Assembly (NCBI GenBank): GCA_964019155.1
Contig: OZ025244.1
Span: 13,227,513 to 13,291,512 of the forward strand
Length of the DNA stretch: 64,000 nucleotides
Reading direction: 5' to 3'
DNA from: Osedax fenrisi
Lineage: Eukaryota; Annelida; Polychaeta; Sabellida; Siboglinidae
The notes under the pieces are model-generated. The model was given only the letters and a program-made list of their open reading frames with translations. It had not been told where the DNA came from and ran no database searches. Both the position numbers and the translations under genes were made by a program. Positions 35,453-48,416 of the stretch are shown one piece after another (position 1 is the first letter of the stretch; each line of letters begins with the position of its first letter).

Positions 35453-36492
35453 TATACAGTAGTTATAAGTCACATAATAAGTAATAGATAAACAATATTA
35501 TCACGAAAAGATATAATACTAAGACACGTTTAAAATATAGACTTAGTTTTAATTTGATGAAGTAATTGATTTTATAATACAATTATATTAATATTTATAT
35601 TTACACATTATTTTTTAATTTATTTAATATTTATATTTCAATATATATATATATATATATATATAACTAATATTTTAATTAGTATATATATATATAGTAT
35701 ACCATTGAAACAACTCTTAACTTGTATATACAATTTAAGCGTTGTTTCAATAATTTTGAATGTTGTCATACTGATTGGATAATAAATTTTAGTAATTAAA
35801 TTTTACAACATTTATTATACCATTTTTAAATAGTGCATTTAAATAAATTTAATAAATAACTTTATATTATTTATATTGTTGTATAATAATATAATTTAGG
35901 AAGTGAATTACATTGTATATCTAGTATGAATCACAATGTTAACGTAATAATGCTATATATTTTGCTCAATTAATATAATAGTAAAACTTTGGAAATATAA
36001 TTTTTACAATATTCAGTTATTGGGAAAATATGATTTTAATTGATGTATTTCTACTTGCCGGATCTTAATTACCTCATAAAGTTAATTACATATCGCATAC
36101 ACGTATACATACTGCTGCTTGCGTAGTACTGTAATACTGTTACCGGCCATTCCTCACAATGATGTCATGATACGGGTTAATAAAAACAATATTATCGCTG
36201 TGAACTTTTTATATTCTTATATCTTCTTTGTTATTTACTACCGATATAAATTAAAATGACGTAGCACATTAATTAGGTCATATTTGTGAAAGAACGTCGG
36301 ATTTTTTATATTAAAAAAAAAACAATATTAATGATCAATATTATTAATTATACGAGATATACGAGCTATATTAATGTATTGCATAGCACCGCGGTAAGTG
36401 TCAACTCGTATCGAATAATACATCAAAGTTATGTAATATTCGATATCGTATTAGAATGCATTCGAATAACAATATAACATGACAGCTGATCG

Positions 36493-36495
<3 letters not shown>

Positions 36496-36537
<42 letters not shown>
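36496..36537. repeat. (TA)n microsatellite
   Basis: About 21 TA units. Confidence 0.95.
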
Positions 36538-36543
<6 letters not shown>

Positions 36544-36750
36544 ATCATATACATATAAAATATTCTAAATAATGTTCTATTTAATATAAACTTGTAATCC
36601 ATGTTACGCCATGCAATTACGTCATATAATATATCATCTGTCGTGGCTAGTGATTGCTAATATTGTATTACCCGCCAACACAACCACATATGACATCAAT
36701 AACGATAGCAGCATTCATAACCGTGTCTTCGTAACGTACACGCCCACGTG

Positions 36751-36764
36751 GTTACCATGACAAC
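36751..36764. promoter_or_regulatory. Possible RFX X-box in a CpG-rich patch
   Basis: GTTACCATGACAAC is a near-ideal X-box palindrome (GTTRCC, two bases, then RGYAAC-like). It is flanked by two CACGTG E-boxes (36745-36750 and 36773-36778), and CAAT-like motifs lie at 36768-36772 and 36798-36802. The patch 36600-36860 is less AT-rich than its surroundings. No exon of a target gene is recognised nearby, so its meaning is unclear. Confidence 0.4.
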
Positions 36765-36999
36765 TCGTCAATCACGTGACAACGGTGTAGGCTGTCAATC
36801 AAAACCGATTACCGCGTGACTATAACTAGGTACATTGCATCGTATACATATATGTACAAGTACTAGCGTACGAAACAGGGCGTATCTTTTCACGCTGATT
36901 ATGTCACATATTATGTCACGCTCCTAATTAGTCATCTTAATATGAACATACCAAGTAGGTAATACATAATGTATAGAAATTATGTAATATATAGATACT

Positions 37000-37090
37000 A
37001 GCCGTACCCGACCCGGCGTTGCTCGGTTTTTTATTATTTGCATATCAATTATTAATTATAGCTATTCATAATTATGCATAGTTATCTTAT

Positions 37091-37125
<35 letters not shown>

Positions 37126-37130
37126 GAGAC
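37000..37130 (-). repeat. Copy of the CCGGGT dispersed repeat
   Basis: CTAGCCGTACCCGACCCGG, CGTTGCTCGG and ATTAATTATAGCTATT are the complement of the units at 62450-63660 (CCGAGCAACGCCGGGTCGG, GGTATGGCTAG). A TA array follows at 37094-37123. Confidence 0.7.
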
Positions 37131-37513
37131 TAGCGTAATGCTGACCGGTAAATTACAAAACGCGTTTAGAACCGATAATAAGTAAATATTGTAATATTCC
37201 TTATTAAAGATACATACATTTATAAAATGCAATACAAAATATTTTCATCTAAACATATATTTATACACAATTTTGGTTTCTTACCCTAATTAGAACCACT
37301 TTTGATGATTTACGGGAGGTTATTTAAAGTAGTCGATATTAGTGCTGTATATCATCGGCATACATATAATATTTAATATTACGATCGTAAAATACTTGAG
37401 TATGTGCTAGGAAGTAATATCTGATGTGTAGATATTAACGGATAGCGTATCCAATACTATATTGTATACATTACACGGTGGACCAATGTAGATTTGTTTG
37501 CTTTATTGGATTT

Positions 37514-37514
<1 letters not shown>

Positions 37515-37551
<37 letters not shown>
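37515..37551. repeat. (TA)n microsatellite at LINE 5' break
   Basis: About 18 TA units; the truncated LINE starts immediately after. Confidence 0.95.
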
Positions 37552-37555
<4 letters not shown>

Positions 37556-39738
37556 AGACAAGATAATACACCTTTAGTAGTTTCAAATGACCCTAAAGTG
37601 AATAAGAGAATAAAATGGAATAATCTAAATAAAAAGCAAATATTATTATACAAACAGAATACAAAATTTAGACTCAATAGATTAATTACTTCAATTAATA
37701 GTAATAATAATGTTAATTTTTCATAATCAGTATACAATACACTATTAAGTATACTTTTAAGTGAATCTGATGTATTACATATTAAACTTAAAACTAATTT
37801 CAAAAATCTTCGGTCAGAATGGACTAGTGACGTAAAAAAGTATCATTCGATTGCTAGATCAAATTATTTAATATGGAGATCAGTAAATAATCCCCGTTAT
37901 GGTATAGTTTATGATAACATGGTTATGTCGAGGAGAAAGTTCAAATATGAGTTACGCACAAGTAAAGCTTATTATAGCCGAATAGAAGCGAATGATGTTG
38001 CATTCAAATTAATAAATGATCGTAATTCATTTTGGAAAATTGTATCTAGTAAATTAAAAAAAAACTTATCAATACAAAATAATATTGATAATGTACATGG
38101 CTTATCTGATATTGTAAAATTCTGGTTCAATCATTATAGTTGCATTTTCAATAGATGTAAAGATGGTCATTACCCCTACCAAATAGTGGATATTAATGAA
38201 ATAGTTTATACAGATAGAAATGAAATATCATCTATTATTAAGACTATTAAAAAAGGTAAAAATGTGGGTCCTGATGGATTATCAGTTGAACACATTAATT
38301 ATGCAGATAATACTATTATAGATACACTAGTATTACTAATCAATAACATGCTTCTAAATTCTTATTTCCCGAGTAAGTTAATTGAATCATATATTTTACC
38401 CATTATTAAAAATAAAAACAAAAGAACTACTGATTCAGCGAATTATAGGCCCATATGTATCTCTAATGTAATTTGTAAGATAATTGAGAAAGTAATTTAC
38501 AATAGAATATATAAACTATTATCTACTCATGATAATCAATTTGGTTTTAAAGCAAAGCTTGGCACGGAAATGTGTGTCTTTTCCCTAAAACAGTTGATCA
38601 ATGATTATAAAAATAACAACACAAATATGTTTGTTGCATTTTTAGATGCATTTTATAATATAAGTCACAATATACTATTCGAAAGATTAAGGAATAAAAA
38701 TGTTCCTATATACTTAATTAATTTTCTAAATTATTGGTATCGAAATCAGCGTATATATATTAAATGGGGAAGCTATAATTCTGATACGTTTAGTGTTGCT
38801 AATGGAGTGCGTCAAGGTGGGATATTATCACCATTACTATATAATATTTATACTGATCCAATGATAGGTAATCTGAACTCTATTAAAACTGGGTATTGTA
38901 TTAATGGAAATATAATAAATAACTTGTGTTATGCGGATGACACAACCTTATTCTCACCCTCGCTATCTGGTTTGCAGCTGTTGATTGATTGTTGTCAGAA
39001 GTTTGCAAATAGTAATAAAATAAAATATAATATTGAAAAATCTGTTATCCTACCAATTTATTATAATAAATCTCATCATAATCCAATTAAGCTACGTATT
39101 GGAAATAGATGCTTGAGAGTAGTAAAAGCTTATAAGTATCTTGGACACTGGATTTCTGATAATTTATCTGATGAGATGGATATAAACTGTAATATTAAAC
39201 GTCTTTACACAACTAGCTATTCTCTATCTAATAGATTTAGAAACTGCTCGAAATATGTATGTATATTGCTTTTTAAAAAATTCTGCTCTAATATGTATCT
39301 TTGTAGTCTATGGGATACAGATAATGCTTACTTTAAAAAAATTCAAGTAGCATATAATAATGCATATCGCATATCCCTAGGCTATAAACCTAGATGCAGT
39401 GCATCCGAAATGTACCTATATGATAATGTCGATAATATTATTATAATATTACGTAAGTCGTATTACTCACTATATAATCGTGTTAAATTATCTGACAATT
39501 CTATTATTAAAATGATATATTTATATAATGTTTCTCGCCCGTCGTCAATATTTAAAACATGGTGTACATTATTGTTTTTTTAACTATATATTATTTGTAA
39601 TTATATACTTATATATATATATAGATATGTGTTGTATAGTTGTATTTAATTTTTGTTTTTTGTTTTTGTTTTGTTTATCTATGGACTGTTTATGTCTGAC
39701 TCAAATAAATAATAATAATAATAATAATAATAATATAT
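37552..39738 (+). mobile_element. 5'-truncated LINE with near-intact RT
   Basis: Starts within the endonuclease-RT linker directly after a (TA)n array and ends in an (AAT)n tail at 39706-39736. Related to the decayed copy at 44306-45300, with which it shares ANYRPICISNV and IIEKVIYNRIY. The linker piece 37552-37726 is separated from the main frame by a stop and a frame change (YNTLLSILLSESDVLH follows in the other frame). Confidence 0.85.
37919..39583 (+). pseudogene. LINE reverse transcriptase, 5' part missing
   Basis: About 554 open codons. RT motifs in order: NYRPICISNVICKIIEKVI, FVAFLDAFYNISHNILFERL, NGVRQGGILSPLLYNIY, the catalytic LCYADDTTLFSPS, then YKYLGHWISDNL and a C-terminal Cys/Tyr-rich part. 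The palm block reads LDAFYNISHN where LDASKAFDxVxH is usual, so the Asp is kept but the AFD is damaged. RQGGILSP rather than PQGSVLGP separates this family from the elements at 5909 and 45425. No endonuclease remains. Confidence 0.85.
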
Positions 39739-40006
39739 ATTAATTTTACTTTTGAATTTGAATTGAACATGTATTTATTAATTTTAATTCTATTGAAATT
39801 AAATTTGCTGTTGATTTGCTTGACTGATCTTCATTAACTTAGTATCGTTATATACAATAGTATATCCTATACAAAGTTCAAATATTTGATGTTATATTAC
39901 GTTACTCTATAATATATGATATCATATATAAACACACACACACAATATAGGATAGAACTATATGTGATCTTAAAAAATAAACTAATGAATTAATTGCATC
40001 AGTAAA

Positions 40007-40209
40007 CACTAGTGATGTAAATGATGCTCAAATCTAAAGCATGATGCAGTCTCAGTTACTAAAGTCTCGGTTCGGCTCGGGCTCGTTTGGCTAGAGTCTC
40101 GGCTCGGCTCGGTCTCGTTTTTGTTCCGAAAATGAAAGTCTCGGCTCGGCATTAAAAACCAAAATTCTAGGCTCGGCATCAAAAGCTCGGCATCATTTAC
40201 ATCACTAGT
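40007..40209. mobile_element. Small TIR element with GGCTCG repeat interior
   Basis: Perfect inverted ends ACTAGTGATGTAAATGATGC and GCATCATTTACATCACTAGT enclose imperfect repeats of CTCGGCTCGG. The layout is the same as at 957-1160. The open minus frame (ETEPSRDSSQTSPSRTET) is a by-product of the repeat. Ends of the TAGTGATGTAAA type resemble hAT elements. Confidence 0.65.
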
Positions 40210-40576
40210 AAACACGCAGTTGGTAACATTGGTAATTGAACATCGTATACGATGTATTAATGACTAATATATTAGTTATAAAACAATATATTATTTAGAC
40301 AATAAGTTAAATGAGATTGAGAAATACTCAAAAAATAAATATTATAATTTAATCTTCTACCGTATTTTTTAAAAATAAATCGAGAATTAAAAAACAGAAT
40401 TTATAATATTTGTAAAAAATAAATTAAAAATTAATATTTATCCATATGGTATTGTAGCAATTAATGAGCTACGAATAATACAAATAAGGAGATTTATAAA
40501 ACAATTGTGAAATTATATTTTCATGAAATAAAAAGAACAATTTTCAAAAATATAAAAAAATTAAAAGATACTATAG

Positions 40577-40585
<9 letters not shown>

Positions 40586-40627
<42 letters not shown>
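40586..40627. repeat. (TA)n microsatellite
   Basis: About 21 TA units. Confidence 0.95.
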
Positions 40628-40638
<11 letters not shown>

Positions 40639-40977
40639 CAGTGTATAATATAATATATATTATCAACTAGCATTTAACAAAATCATTCAGAAATATTTTA
40701 TAAAGAAAGATATCTACTAAAAGATTCAAAAATAAAGTATTATTGGACAGTTAATGGTATAACATTTATTTAAAAAAACAGAATCGTATTAAAAGAACAT
40801 TTTTTAAAAATTTAATAACAAACTAAGTGAATTTAATTCTATATTATATTTTTATTAAATTTTGTTATACTTTTTTATTTCAGTATATTATATTTATATT
40901 CTTGTTTTTATTGTTTACTTTACTTATTTATATATATTAATCTTTTATTTTGTGTATTAATTTATATTTTATATTAT

Positions 40978-42775
40978 GGTTTACAATAATAATAACTATA
41001 ATAACAATATTAATGAATTATATAATACTAATGATACAAATAATAATTATAAATATATGTCGATGATAAACATAATGTGGATGATATAATAATGTTAGTA
41101 TATTAAATAGAAATTAAATTCAATATATTTTTTATAAGCGAAGCATGCATGGTTTCGCTGGTGGTTACATGGTTACAAGATGGTTACAATAATACAATAC
41201 AAATTTATATAAAATTATAATGCGCATGCCATATAACACGTAATAGCTTTATAAATAACTAATATATTAACAATGCAGGTGGGGCGTTTCTATATTTATA
41301 CAAAACTATTTAAACTATAATATTATTGATAATTATCTATGCATATAAAAACTTTAATTTTTCCATATTCTTACGATTCCTTTAAATATTATTAATAAAA
41401 AATTTTAATTAATGGTATATACAAATTAACTAAAGCTGATATAATAGCTATTAGTGATTTTATTTATACACATTTCAATTATTTGTCGGCTAAAGGTAGG
41501 AATTTCCTCATCAATTGATAATATATTGTAATTGTATAACAAACCTATAATCAACAATATTATAATCAGAGATGTAAGTGAACTTTATAACCAAGATAAC
41601 CTTCCTATAAAAATGATAAAACAAATTATGAAAAAATAAATTGAACTATAAATATATTAAATCATGTTAATGATACTACAATACATACTTTAAAAGATAA
41701 TATAATCAAACATAACAGGGATTATATTTGTACAGATAATAATATAGATTATATATTCAATATATTTTGGATATAATAAATTGTATAATAATAAATTTCC
41801 TATTAAAAAAATAAAAAATAATACAAAAATTTAAATAACATTGATATATGTTAGTCTAATAAAATGCATAAATAAAAAAAATAAATTGTATAGAATAATT
41901 AAAAAAAAAACAAAACTACAGACAAATTTATTTATTTTTAAAAATATAAAATATATTGACAACTTTATTACGAACATCTGCATATTTTTATTTTCCTTAA
42001 AAACAAATAATCATAATAACATTAAAAATACATTGTTTATTATAAATAAAGTTATAAGTACATACAAAATAAATAAATTAATTGCATAATTCAACTTCCA
42101 TGGAATTTAACAACTATTTTAATAGGATTAGACCGAATTTGGCTAAACAAATAATAAATGAACTATATAGTGAATCTATATATTCAACAATGTATGAACA
42201 CACTAAAGAATCATTATTTGTATTACCTATAGGTAATTGTTGTATACAACTTTAAATGAAATACAAAACGAAATAACAAATATAAAATAAAATACAGTAC
42301 TGATTTCAATGACATTAATATGTTTATTATAAAAAATATAAGAAAATAAATGTGTCCTATTATTACTCATTTATGTAATCGATCAGTAACGATAGTTTAA
42401 CCAATATCAGATGTTTTACAAATATATTAAAAAATCGAACATAATACCATTATTTAAATCAAGCATTAGAAAACCCAGAGAATTATATACCTATACATTA
42501 TAGACCTATATCGTTACTCCAACAATTATCTAGGATATTAAAAATATTGATATAGAAAAGAATTTTGAATATTATAAATTACACAAATAATTAATAAGTA
42601 TCATATGGTTTCAGAAATAATATATCAACAAAAAATGCTATTTCTGAAACAATTGAGAATATAAGTGATAAATTGGAATCATTACAAAAATGGGCAATAA
42701 TTGCAATTGATCTACGAAAATAATTCGATACACTAGATCATACCATATTCTTAAATATAGCATACCATATATATT
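40978..42775 (+). mobile_element. Highly degraded LINE
   Basis: Pieces of ORF2 in shifting frames: FNNYFNRIRPNLAKQIINE near 42100-42160, YRPISLLQQLSRILKIL near 42500-42545, YGFRNNISTKNAISETIENI near 42605-42665, and WAIIAIDLRK.FDTLDHTIF near 42690-42750, the RT palm start with a TAA in place of the Ala codon of KAFD. It stops before GVPQG/YADD at a TA array (42818-42865). Many stops; dead. Different family from the others here. Confidence 0.65.
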
Positions 42776-42812
42776 ATAACATAGGTGATGAATAACAATT
42801 ATGATATGATAA

Positions 42813-42817
<5 letters not shown>

Positions 42818-42865
<48 letters not shown>
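42818..42865. repeat. (TA)n microsatellite
   Basis: About 24 TA units. Confidence 0.95.
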
Positions 42866-42871
<6 letters not shown>

Positions 42872-43021
42872 ACACATGAATAGCGAACGTTATTCACGTT
42901 AAAATAATATTATAACAAAATAAAATAATAACATAATAGAGTTATTGTGTTATGGTGAACCCTATATATATATTGTAGTTTTCGTAAAGTGTGTTACGTG
43001 TGTTAGTTTTTATTGTTTATA

Positions 43022-43053
<32 letters not shown>

Positions 43054-43090
43054 ATAATAATATATAAAAATAATAATAATAATTATAATA

Positions 43091-43587
43091 ATAGTCTAAA
43101 AAAGTATTTTTTATTTTTGAATTATACAAAATATTGCTAATATATACAATAAACTGATTTTTGTATTACCTTTTTAAATTTATGAAAAAAAATGTCAACT
43201 TAAAACCTTCTCAAGATTATACAAATGTATCGATATAAAATATAACACTATATTATCAACAAATAAAGCATTCTACAAATTGTATATTTAATTTCTATAT
43301 TTTGTATCAAATATTCATTAAGTTATATGTATATATTTAGAGGTCATATAAGTTCCTAATACGGACACTCTAAATGTCTTAATACGGACACCCTATAACC
43401 AATCAGCGCGTAGCGTATACAAAATTCTGATTTTCATAAAAATTGCGTGCGTTATAATATTAATACCACCAATAAAGCTAATTCTAAAAAAAGTATTATT
43501 TATACACTTAATTTGTATTATTATTTAAAAAATAATAAAAATAAATAAAATATTAACTAATTAAATTACAATATATTTTTCATAAAT
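43091..43587. mobile_element. TAGGGGA MITE, internal fragment
   Basis: Matches the middle of the MITE at 1465-2375 from ATAGTCTAAAAAAGTATT to ACAATATATTTTTCATAA, including two ATACGGACA motifs. Both terminal inverted repeats are missing. The right break abuts a LINE fragment, as if that LINE inserted in the MITE or a rearrangement joined them. Confidence 0.75.
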
Positions 43588-44305
43588 TTATCCCATCGCA
43601 GATTAAGAGCTGACCTGATTCTGGCTTTCAAGATACTGAACAATTTCATGGATATTGAATAACTCATCGGTATTCACAACATATTCAACAATTAATCGTG
43701 GACCTCTAATCAAGATACGCAAAGACAAATGCATTAATAAAGCAACTATCAATTCATTCAGCAACAGAGTGAGTACCGCTTGGAATTCACTTCCTCGTTC
43801 TGTGGCTTCGTCTAAATCTATAAGCCTATTTATTACAAATATAGATATTCTTGATATTAATGGCAACTTTTATGCTCAACATGCATAAATGTAATGTCGT
43901 TATTTTTAAAATGTTATTGTTTTTCTAGTTTTCGTTTTCGTGTTGTCTTTATTAGGGTATTTTATCTTACTTGCTGTGTAATCATTTGATATTCTAGGTA
44001 TGGAGAGATGTCAAACAACCAATATGCAGGGACAGTCCATCCCCTGGGATTTATGGGCATATAATCCTATATGGGCCTGACCAACCCGATACCTCTTCCC
44101 TAGTTATTTAATGATGTGTTCAGCTCGTTTGATCAACATCCCAAATATTGCGTTTATTATTTTTTTATTTACTTTCGGTGTGTGTAAATCACAACTTATT
44201 TATATTTGTTTACTATTCTTTATATATTTCTGTTTTTTATTTATTGTTATCTATTGTTTTGAATCTATTCAATAAACTATTATCTATCTATCTATCTATC
44301 TATAT
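43588..44305 (+). mobile_element. LINE 3' fragment with (TATC)n tail
   Basis: HRRLRADLILAFKILNNFM (43594-43660), then, after a frame change, INSFSNRVSTAWNSLPRSV (43745-43805) are the C-terminal blocks of CR1-type RT proteins. A 3' UTR follows and ends with CAATAAACTATTATC and a run of TATC, typical of LINE 3' microsatellite tails. Confidence 0.75.
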
Positions 44306-45137
44306 ATAAATATCTTATATTCTACCAATAGTTAAAAACGAAAATAAAAGATCGAAAGACTCTTCTAACTATCGTCCAATATGTATATCCAATATTATTT
44401 GTAAGATAATTGAAAAGGTGATATATAATAGAATATATTGAAACCGAAATGTGTGTTTTTGCACTTAGTCATACTTAAAAGATTATAATAATAATAATAC
44501 TAATATACTTGTAGCTTTTCTAGATGCATCTAAAGCTTTTGATAAACTTAATAACAATATTTCATTTAATAGATTAAAAGATAATAATATTCCATATTAT
44601 CCTATATAATACATTTTTTAAATTATTGGTACAGAAATGAGAGAATATATATTAAGTGGGGTGATAATACTTCATATAGCTTCCCAGTTTCAAATGGTGT
44701 CCGTCAAGGAGGAATACTTTCATCTTTAAAGGTATTCAATATTTATTGAAGCAAGTTATTACATATTTATACCAATCCTATGATTGTGAAATTAAATCAA
44801 ATAAAGTAAGGATATTAAATGGGAATATAATTAATAATCTATAGATTAACTAATCCATATGTGCTATGCTGATGATACAGCTTTATTTTCACCATCACTG
44901 AAGGGTCTTCAATTATTAATAAATTGTTGTGAAGAGTTTGCTAGCCATAACTTCATAACATATAACATTGATAAATCTGTCATTTTGCCTATCTATTATA
45001 GTTAATGTAGACATAATCTAGTAAAGTTATACATAGGTAATACACTTCTAATTGTTGTTAACAGCGTTAAAAGCGTATAAATATATTGGAAATATAATGG
45101 ACATATATTGGATATCAGAGGACTTGTCTGATGATAT

Positions 45138-45181
<44 letters not shown>

Positions 45182-45300
45182 ATATCAAACAGTTATACAA
45201 ACAAAGCTATATGATAGCGAATACTTTTAGCCATTGCTCTAAAGCTACTAAGATTATTCTATTTAAATCGTGTATTTAACATATCTACCTTATTAATATT
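44306..45300 (+). mobile_element. Degraded LINE RT
   Basis: LPIVKNENKRSKDSSNYRPI, FLDASKAFDKLNNNISFNRL, SNGVRQGGILS and CYADDTALFSPS, in several frames, match the element at 37552-39738. Here the palm keeps LDASKAFD. Numerous stops and a (TA)n insertion at 45138-45178 break it. Confidence 0.75.
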
Positions 45301-45443
45301 TGGTTACCGAATAGGACCAACATGTAACAAATTAAGTTGGCATATAATAACGCTTATCGTATAGTAACCTTGTAACCTTGTAACCAATTTTTTTAGACAC
45401 TGCGATCAACATCAGTAATGAGTTTTCGGCGGTGTATCGTATA

Positions 45444-46556
45444 TTAATTATTATAAGCTATATTAAATAGATGTGTTTTCAATTTGACTTTAAAGGTGTG
45501 GTCAGAAACTATAGATCTAATTGAGTGAGGTAGGGAGTTCCATAGTTTAGGTGCTATTATAGAAAAAGAAGATTCCTGTTTTTTATTAAGTGATAAAGTT
45601 ATTGGTATATTTAGTTTGTATTTATGTATTGTTCGCTGTGGTCGGGATGACTTGTAGTTCGTAAGTAGTTCAGTAAGATAGTCAGGTTTATTATTATGGG
45701 TGGCATGGTGGGTCAGTAGGAGTAATTTGTATTGTATGCGGTAAGGGATGGGTATCCAGTGAATGGATTTCATATAAGGTGTGATATGTTGTCTTGAGTA
45801 TTTTTTTATCCTGAAAATGGTTCTGATGGCTCTATATTGTAATTTAGTGAGAATTTTGATAGTATGTGCTGGGAGTGAATTTAAAGTAGAGTTACAGTAG
45901 TCAAGTCGGGGCAGTATTAAGGAAGTAACTAGTAGTTTGGCAAGTTCAGTAGTTATAGAAGGTCTAATAAGTCGGATCGTATGTAAGGTGTAATTAATGG
46001 ACTTTGATATATTAATTATATGTGGTAGATAAGACAGCTTTTGGTCAAATGTGAGGCCGAGGTTTTTAACTTGGTTAGAGTATTCTATAATGTGATTATT
46101 AATAATAATAGGTGGTATGGAATGATGTCCTGGGGATGTATTTATTAATAAAGCTTTTGTTTTAAGGCTTTTCAATAGTAGGGAGTTATTTGAAAGCCAT
46201 TTACCAATGTCATTAATGCATTTATTTATAGTATTTATGTTATTGATTTTGTCAGGTAAATTACAGTATAGCTGTAAGTCATCCGCATATGAGTGAAAGT
46301 GTATATCAGGGTATTCGTCAAGTAAGTAAAGTAAAGGGGAAATATATATATTAAAGAGAATTGGACCTAAAACAGAACCTTGGGGTACACCATGAGTTGT
46401 GTGGCGGGGTTCTGTTATGGCGTTATCTATACATATAGAAAAGGATCTGTTAATTAGGTAGGTTGTAAACCAACTAAGGACAGAATCTTTAATACCAATG
46501 TTCTCTAATCTTCGAATAAGAATATTATGGTCTAACGTATCGAAAGCCGACGACAA
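45444..46556 (-). pseudogene. LINE ORF2, reverse transcriptase part
   Basis: SSAFDTLDHNILIRRLENIG (palm start), GVPQGSVLGPILFNIYISPL, the catalytic YADDLQLYC, LGLTFDQKLSYLPHI, LPRLDYCNSTLNSLP and a C-terminal block with WNSLPHSIRS. The upstream RT fingers (CKLDPIPLCLLHSLSS, HMKYAHVIPIPK) lie in a different frame at about 46770-47070. Confidence 0.85.
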
Positions 46557-47072
46557 GTCAAGTAGAATCAGTATGGTGGGAGTATTTTTTGGAAATAGTA
46601 GTATATTGTTTAAAGTATGGAGTAGTGAAGTTTCAGTGCTCTTGTCCGTTGTATAAGCACTTTGTAATTTATGCAGTATGTTATTATTATTGATGTATGT
46701 TCTAAGTTGTTTAGCAATTATTCTTTCAATTGTCTTAGATATGAAAGAAAGGGACGATAATTAGAAAAAGTGACCTATCAATGGACTGGTTTTTAGGGAT
46801 GGGAATTACATGGGCATATTTCATGTGGGATGGGAAGATACCTGCAGTTAGTGAGCGATCGATAATTTTTTTGTAGAATGGAGAAAGAAGGGATGAAAGA
46901 GAATGTAATAAACATAATGGAATTGGGTCTAGTTTACATGTAGATTTAACTGTTAATAAAATATTATTTATATTGATAATGGTTGGTAATGAAAAAGTGG
47001 AAAATGAGTATATTGAGCTTGATATTGGTGGGATGCAGGGTCGAGGGAGAGTATCTATGATTGATGATGTTT

Positions 47073-48413
47073 TTATGTAAAAGTAAGAGTCAAATTAGTC
47101 GCATTAGTTAAAGGGGAGTTATCAGGCAGTATTCGGTTTTTCAGTTTTCCTAGTAGTGTTGACGATATTCTAAATAATTTCTTGGTATCTTTTCCAGCTG
47201 ATTTAATTTGATCCATGTAATATTTATTTTTAGCAGTTTTAATTAATTTTCTATAATTAGAAAGTGAATGTTTAAAAATATTTAAATCATTTGAGCTTTT
47301 GGATTTTAGCCAATTCCTTTCTTTAATTCTAAGTGAGCGTTTTGCTGTGTGTAACGAATTATTGAACCATAACGTATTATGTCGAGCTGTATAAGTTTTA
47401 GTGATAATGGGGGCATGTTTATCTAGGACAAGACTAAGGTTACTATCAAAGCTGTCTATATGATATGAATCTGTTATATTGTTGTACAAAATGTTGAAGT
47501 AATTTATAAAATTAGCAACATTTATATTATCTAATTTTCTGTAGTGAACTTTCTTGGATGGTCTGATTGGTTTAGGGATATGTAGGGAGCAGCTAACAAG
47601 GTGGTGGTCAGTGATTAAACTATGAACATTAGTATTAGAAATTATATTCGAAGATGTGTTAGATATAATTAGGTCTAATATGTTTCCAGATGAATGTGTG
47701 GAATACTTGACATGTTGTAAGAAATTATGACAATTTATGATATTAATAAATTTATTTGAATTATGTGAGTTTGTTAAAATTGGTATATTGAAATCACCAA
47801 GTAGTATACTGTTGGTGGATATCATAGACAATAGGTTGTCAATTTCATCGATGAAGTAAGGATTTGAATTATTAGGAGGTCTATAAATTGTTATAATTGT
47901 AAGTGGTTGTGATTTAGGAGGGTGAAAGGTACACGAGAAGGCTTCTGAATTATCAAGTGATAGGTCACTTGACTGTATTAGTTTCAAGACATTTGAATAT
48001 AGCACACCGACACCGCCACCATAGTGTGGGCCGGGGCGTGGGAGGTGAATAAAGTTAGTAGTTGGGGTATTAAGGGATGCAATTATGGGTAGATCCTTGA
48101 TAGAAAGCCAAGTTTCTGTTATACATAAAATATCTATCTTAGTATCATGAAATATATTTAAAATAATATCTACTTTATTTCTAATGGAACAAGCGTTAAG
48201 TATTGCTACCTTTAGTAATGGAGAAGAAGATAAACGTTTAGTTGAGGGTAATAATGTTGGTGATGAAGATATATATGACGGTATATGTGATGAGGATAGT
48301 AGGTTTGATGGTGATAGTTGTGATTCACTAGATATTATAGGTTGTGCAGATAGAGGTGAAAGTATAGATTGGTGATTGGTTTGAGATAATGGTGGAATAG
48401 GAGTGGTTGAATG
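47073..48413 (-). pseudogene. LINE ORF2, APE endonuclease part
   Basis: Open from just after the ORF1 TGA (48414-48416). After a Ser/Pro-rich linker come KVAILNACSIRNKVDII, ILCITETWLSIKD, HYGGGVGVLYS, ILLGDFNIPILTNSHN and ITDHHLVSCSL, the full set of APE blocks. As in the copy at 6064-8886, no ATG precedes these blocks. A frameshift near 47085 breaks the passage to the RT. Confidence 0.85.
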
Positions 48414-48416
48414 TCA

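Larger units (their letters stand above)
34621..37000. other. AT-rich stretch without recognised genes
   Basis: Contains TA arrays (34848-34877, 35418-35449, 35640-35664, 36496-36537) and a foldback of CATTGAAACAAC with its inverse at 35702-35752. The open frame at 36286-36477 has no recognisable domain. A CpG-richer patch at 36600-36860 is listed separately. Confidence 0.6.
39740..40977. other. AT-rich stretch
   Basis: Holds the small GGCTCG-rich TIR element (40007-40209), a TA array at 40586-40627 and a stray copy of the GGTATAAC motif near 40745-40765. No gene seen. Confidence 0.6.

Noticed and set aside
36286..36477. + frame of 63 codons near the CpG-richer patch
   Set aside because: AT-rich composition, no domain, no splice or poly(A) context.
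41841..42089. + frame of 82 codons inside the degraded LINE
   Set aside because: Lys/Asn/Ile-rich AT translation; at best decayed linker of the LINE, not a gene.
48184..48375. + frame rich in Asp/Gly
   Set aside because: Antisense shadow of the Ser/Pro-rich linker of the LINE ORF2.
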